64,000 nt of DNA, taken from assembly GCF_963259705.1 (NCBI RefSeq), contig NC_081861.1:104711726-104775725 (forward strand), read 5' to 3'. The translations under genes were made by a program, and so were the position numbers. Source of the DNA: Myotis daubentonii. Lineage: Eukaryota; Chordata; Mammalia; Chiroptera; Vespertilionidae. How positions within the stretch are numbered: the stretch's first letter is position 1; every line of letters begins with the position of its first letter. Under the pieces are notes generated by a model, which was not told the DNA's origin, did not search any database, and saw only the letters and a list, made by a program, of their open reading frames with translations. Positions 60,953-64,000 of this stretch are shown here, one piece after another.

Positions 60953-63330
60953 ATTGGCACAGTGAGCAGGGTTTATGGGTAAATGTCCTATCTACCCCAT
61001 TGGGAGGCATGTGGCCTCTGACCTGACTGTGTTATCCAGTAGTGGTGGTCCTGATAAAATGGAAACTGGATACAGTGATGCCAATGGCAGTGGAGAAGAC
61101 ATTAGGGTCCCTTCTGGCCCAGAGCCCCAAAGAGCAGTAGGGAGCATTATGGCTTGAGAGAGACTGAGCTTCCAAGACCCGGGGAGAGGCAAAGGCTGAG
61201 CTGAGCTTTGCAACAGCAGCCGTTGCCCGGATGATGCCACAATTATGCAGCTGCCTCAGGAACCCTTGGGCTGCTGTCTGCATGCAAAGCCACAGCTGCC
61301 CTGGGAATCCCCGCAATGGAACCAGGAGAAGCAGGAGCAGGCAAAAGATGGCGAGAAGGCCAGGTTCCCAAACTGCCACCATTTTGCAATGCTTATGAAG
61401 ATTTAACTCTCACTGCAGTCCCAGCATTATTTGGCTCACTGGCAACATGAAGGTTGGGTGGTGCGAAAAGGGTTGGTGAGATAAGGGGGCAGCGAGGCCT
61501 GTGACTGGATGTAAGACAATACCTGCTGGCTACAGGGGTGGAGCAGTGATCCCGGAGAGTGCAGAGGAAAGGCACTCCCCCTGAACCAGAGAAGGACTTT
61601 GATCTAGACTAAGGGACAGCCAAGGGGCCTGGAGACCACATGTTGAACTCACTTATGCGAACTTCAGTTTTCTCTGTAGTGTCCCGAATAGCTGTGCAGG
61701 CCCAGTTGCTCATGTAGATGGGTGTAGGAGTTGAGCTGTCCATGTGAAGCAGGCAACTCTCTCCTGCACCAGAGTGACTCCCCTGCTACACTTTGCAGTG
61801 CCGGCTTAGCAGATTGCATAGATCACTTTGCTCTGGCATTGGAGCAATGTCCTACATGATGAAATTGCTGGTGCCTTCTTCTCCATGGACAGGACTCCAG
61901 AGAGTCAGGAACAGTTTGCTTTTAAGTAGGAAGGTCAACAGTGGACTTTGGTTGCCCTCCCTCAGAGATGTTTGTATGGCCCTACCATGTGTCATGGTTT
62001 GATGGCACAGGATTTGGCTACTTGGGGCTGCCACAGTATCAGTATTTCATTGTGATAGTAATGTTGTACTAACCTGTGGTTCTCTTGAAGAATTTGAACG
62101 CAGATGCAGTAGTTTATGACAGACCTGTGTTGGTCTTTTAGGGGGTATTGGTGAGTGTCCAGTCCCCACTTGGCGTAGTTGTTATGGCTATGTGTCAGTT
62201 GTCATGGAAGGAGGTGACATGAGGTTGAACCCCAGAAGTAGAGGGTACCTAGCTGCCAAGAGGGCAGTCTCCCAAGTGGGCAGAGAAGGATACCCATCAG
62301 GTTTTGGTCCCAGTTATGGAAGAAAACTGAGAGCAAATACTCTCTTGTTGAGAGACAGTCAGAAGCCATGTGTGCTGCCTTATAGGTCTGTGTGACCACG
62401 CCCATGCCAGGAGTGGCAAAACCCCAACTTTAGCACAGTGGGGGCTATTTGGAACAGAGGGCAGTGGTAAGTACCAGCTGCCTGTTACAGGAATTACAGA
62501 CCCTGTTGGAAACTGTAATTTATAAGATCCTGTCAAGGGATAAAAATCCTATGGAGGAGATACTCCCAAGTCCTTTTCAAGAGGGTATGCCACGCCTCCC
62601 AGAGACCATGTGGTATAAGGACAGGTCTAGTAGGGGGAATCCTGCTACATGGAGAACTGTGACTGTCCGTTTACATATTAATGGACTATGTAGTTTGATT
62701 AAGTTACCAGGCAAAATATCCCTTTGGCCATTAGAATAGACACCTGGGATGTCTTTGTAGTTGCCATGATGCCGCAAGCAACAGTGGCTAGTAGGCCATA
62801 ACCCCACAAGGGGACAGGAAATGGGAGCTCCACCTGGACCAACATAGCCTAAAAGATTAGGCTAGACAACTGTATGCAGAGGTATCCTCAGACACTGCAT
62901 GTACAAATAAAGCAACAGATGAACTATTGCGACCCAAGGCTTCTCCCTTGGCAGAGGGGAACAGGGAGTGTGGACGTGGCCATGGTCCATTACAGGAGAA
63001 GGGCCATTGGTGGCCCTCCTATTGCCTTGTAGGAAGCGGGTATGCCTATAAGTTACAGTCACACCCCTTGATCCAGCCCTGGCAATATAACTAGTACCCT
63101 GCAAGAGATGGTGAAGTACAAGCCATACAAGCCCTTTCCCATGAACCCCTCCAAGATTAGTAGGATAGACTGTCAGGGACATAGCACTGACATTTGTGAG
63201 TTTTACTATTAGGGCCTGAGTACTGGTCCTAACATGCTACAGTTTATATTATTATTGTAAGCTCTGTGTTCAAGGAGCTGACAAATAGGCCATGGTACCC
63301 TGTGAAGACCATCTGGTGTAAGGGGTGGAG
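60953..63330 (+). other. Proviral interior, unrecognised
   Basis: About 2.4 kb between the LTRs. It opens with TGGCACAGTGAGCAGGG at 60955, a candidate primer-binding site whose tRNA I cannot name, and closes with the purine tract aaggggtggag at 63320-63330, the second-strand primer. Short frames (for example 62449-62739) show no gag, pol or env motif that I can identify. It could be decayed coding sequence, a large deletion product, or a non-autonomous element. Confidence 0.7.
63320..63330 (+). other. Polypurine tract
   Basis: aaggggtggag directly abuts the TG start of the 3' LTR, the normal place for plus-strand priming in LTR elements. Confidence 0.75.
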
Positions 63331-63855
63331 TGTGGGAACCTTAATCAAAGTACACCGGCTGTTTGAGGCCAATTTGAGTGCTGGGGCTCTGTCCAGTGTA
63401 CGCTGGATGCTCAAGGTCAATGTGCCACCTGCAGGTGCAAAGGCAAGGACATAGCGATTGGACTGTATGCAATGCACAGGCATGCCTTTCTGTAGCCCAA
63501 GTATTGATGTCACTATTTGGCAAGAAACCTATTTTGTCTAAGTTGGTATAAAGATATATTGCTGACCAGCTGGTACGAAGCTACTTTTATATAGGGTTGG
63601 GTTCCTGTGTGTGCAATGGCTCCTATGTTTGCTGGACTACTTTGTAAGCTGCTTTGAAGAACTGTTTTATCTGATGGCTCCTTGTTAGCAATGGCTACTT
63701 GGGTTGCAATAAAGACTCTCCTATATGCCTATAAACTGATCATATCATCTTCATCCACTGCCTGGCATCAATGAAGGTCCAGTTCCTAGAAGAGGAGGAC
63801 CTGTGGCCCCACAGTTGGTGTACTTGAGCAGCATAAAGGAGTAAGAACTCCGACA
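63331..63855 (+). repeat. 3' LTR (525 bp)
   Basis: Starts TGTGGGAACC and ends AACTCCGACA. A TATA-like tttatatagg lies near 63586-63595 and a poly(A) signal gcaataaagac near 63706-63716, in U3-R order. It is a full-length partner for the split 5' LTR. Confidence 0.9.
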
Positions 63856-64000
63856 GAACCCTAGTACACTGCTGTTAGGAATGCAGACTGGTGCAGCCAC
63901 TGTGGAAAACTGTGTGTAGCTTTCTCAAAAAATTAAAAATTGAATTTATAAATAGAAGTAATCCCACTTAAATATATTCTAAGAAGCCTGAAACACCAAT

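Larger units (their letters stand above)
55297..63855 (+). mobile_element. LTR provirus, decayed, inserted in L1-A (5' LTR split by L1)
   Basis: A 5' LTR (55297-55468 plus 60616-60952), an internal part (60953-63330, about 2.4 kb) and a 3' LTR (63331-63855) form one element. Flanks ggacc and gaacc are a worn 5-bp target duplication within L1-A. A primer-site-like TGGCACAGTGAGCAGGG follows the 5' LTR and a purine tract precedes the 3' LTR. The interior is far shorter than gag-pol-env and no viral protein can be recognised in it, so it is deleted or non-coding. The class is uncertain. Confidence 0.85.
48396..64000 (+). other. SH3BGRL: Probable SH3BGRL intron 3 (5' part)
   Basis: It starts at the donor gtatg. 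No exon 4 (a short coding end plus the 3'UTR) was found, so the rest of the window is inferred to be intron. 48396-49068 is unassigned, and everything after is the nested L1-A complex. Confidence 0.7.
49069..64000 (+). mobile_element. L1-A: decayed full-length L1 hosting nested insertions
   Basis: Segments in order: 5'UTR 49069-49659, ORF1 remnant 49660-50570, (GA)n 50572-50627, endonuclease part to 51128, two hATs, 51554-52033, solo LTR, 52444-54813, Helitron, 55185-55296, provirus, and C-terminal ORF2 resuming at 63856 and running off the window. L1 sequence joins cleanly across each insert. The C-terminal ORF2 text at 63856 ('gaaccctagtacactgctg') continues from 55296 ('gagaaaaggggacc'), which proves that the 8.5 kb between them is inserted. 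Confidence 0.88.

Noticed and set aside
60955..60972. Naming the provirus tRNA primer
   Set aside because: TGGCACAGTGAGCAGGG has the form of a PBS but I cannot match it to a specific tRNA with confidence.

Overview
This is one stretch of mammalian nuclear DNA, and the repeats point to a vespertilionid (vesper) bat. They include Ves-type tRNA-derived SINEs, HeliBat-type rolling-circle Helitrons (TCCTATATAATAAAA 5' ends, GCCTCTAG 3' ends), short hAT elements with 8-bp target duplications, and bat-style L1 3' ends. I see no bacterial genes, no CRISPR array and no operon structure.

The only host gene supported is SH3BGRL, on the + strand. Exon 2 is at 43783-43968 and exon 3 at 48315-48395, both with canonical splice sites and an open frame. 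I did not find exon 1 or exon 4, so most of the window is probably intron: intron 1 to the left of exon 2, intron 2 between the exons, intron 3 to the right. SH3BGRL is X-linked in placental mammals, and the high L1 load fits the X chromosome.

Layout. 1-4405: a hAT element, then two head-to-tail Helitrons on the minus strand, one filled with tandem repeats and one split by a solo LTR. 4406-12800: old DNA with Ves SINEs, a minus-strand SKP1 retrocopy whose 5' end is a retroviral LTR fragment plus primer-binding site, a half-L1 (HAL1-like) element and an ancient LTR. 12800-26800: simple repeats, MIR and L2 relics, a hAT element, two solo-LTR-like insertions that split MIRs, a Helitron and two Ves SINEs. 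26829-29390: a 5'-inverted L1 with exact 15-bp target duplications and a long intact reverse-transcriptase frame. 34546-40590: a decayed L1 (L1-B) interrupted by another inverted L1, a SINE and a Helitron. 43783-48395: the two SH3BGRL exons. 49069-64000: a decayed L1 (L1-A) used as a landing pad for two hATs, a solo LTR, a Helitron and an LTR provirus; the provirus's 5' LTR is itself split by an L1 that is split by a second L1.

The elements do not form a pathway. They are a layered insertion record inside one gene. I found no undescribed multi-gene system. The most unusual objects are the LTR/PBS-SKP1 chimeric retrocopy, the deeply nested provirus, the tandem Helitrons, and a weak antisense candidate ORF with splice-like junctions beside exon 3.
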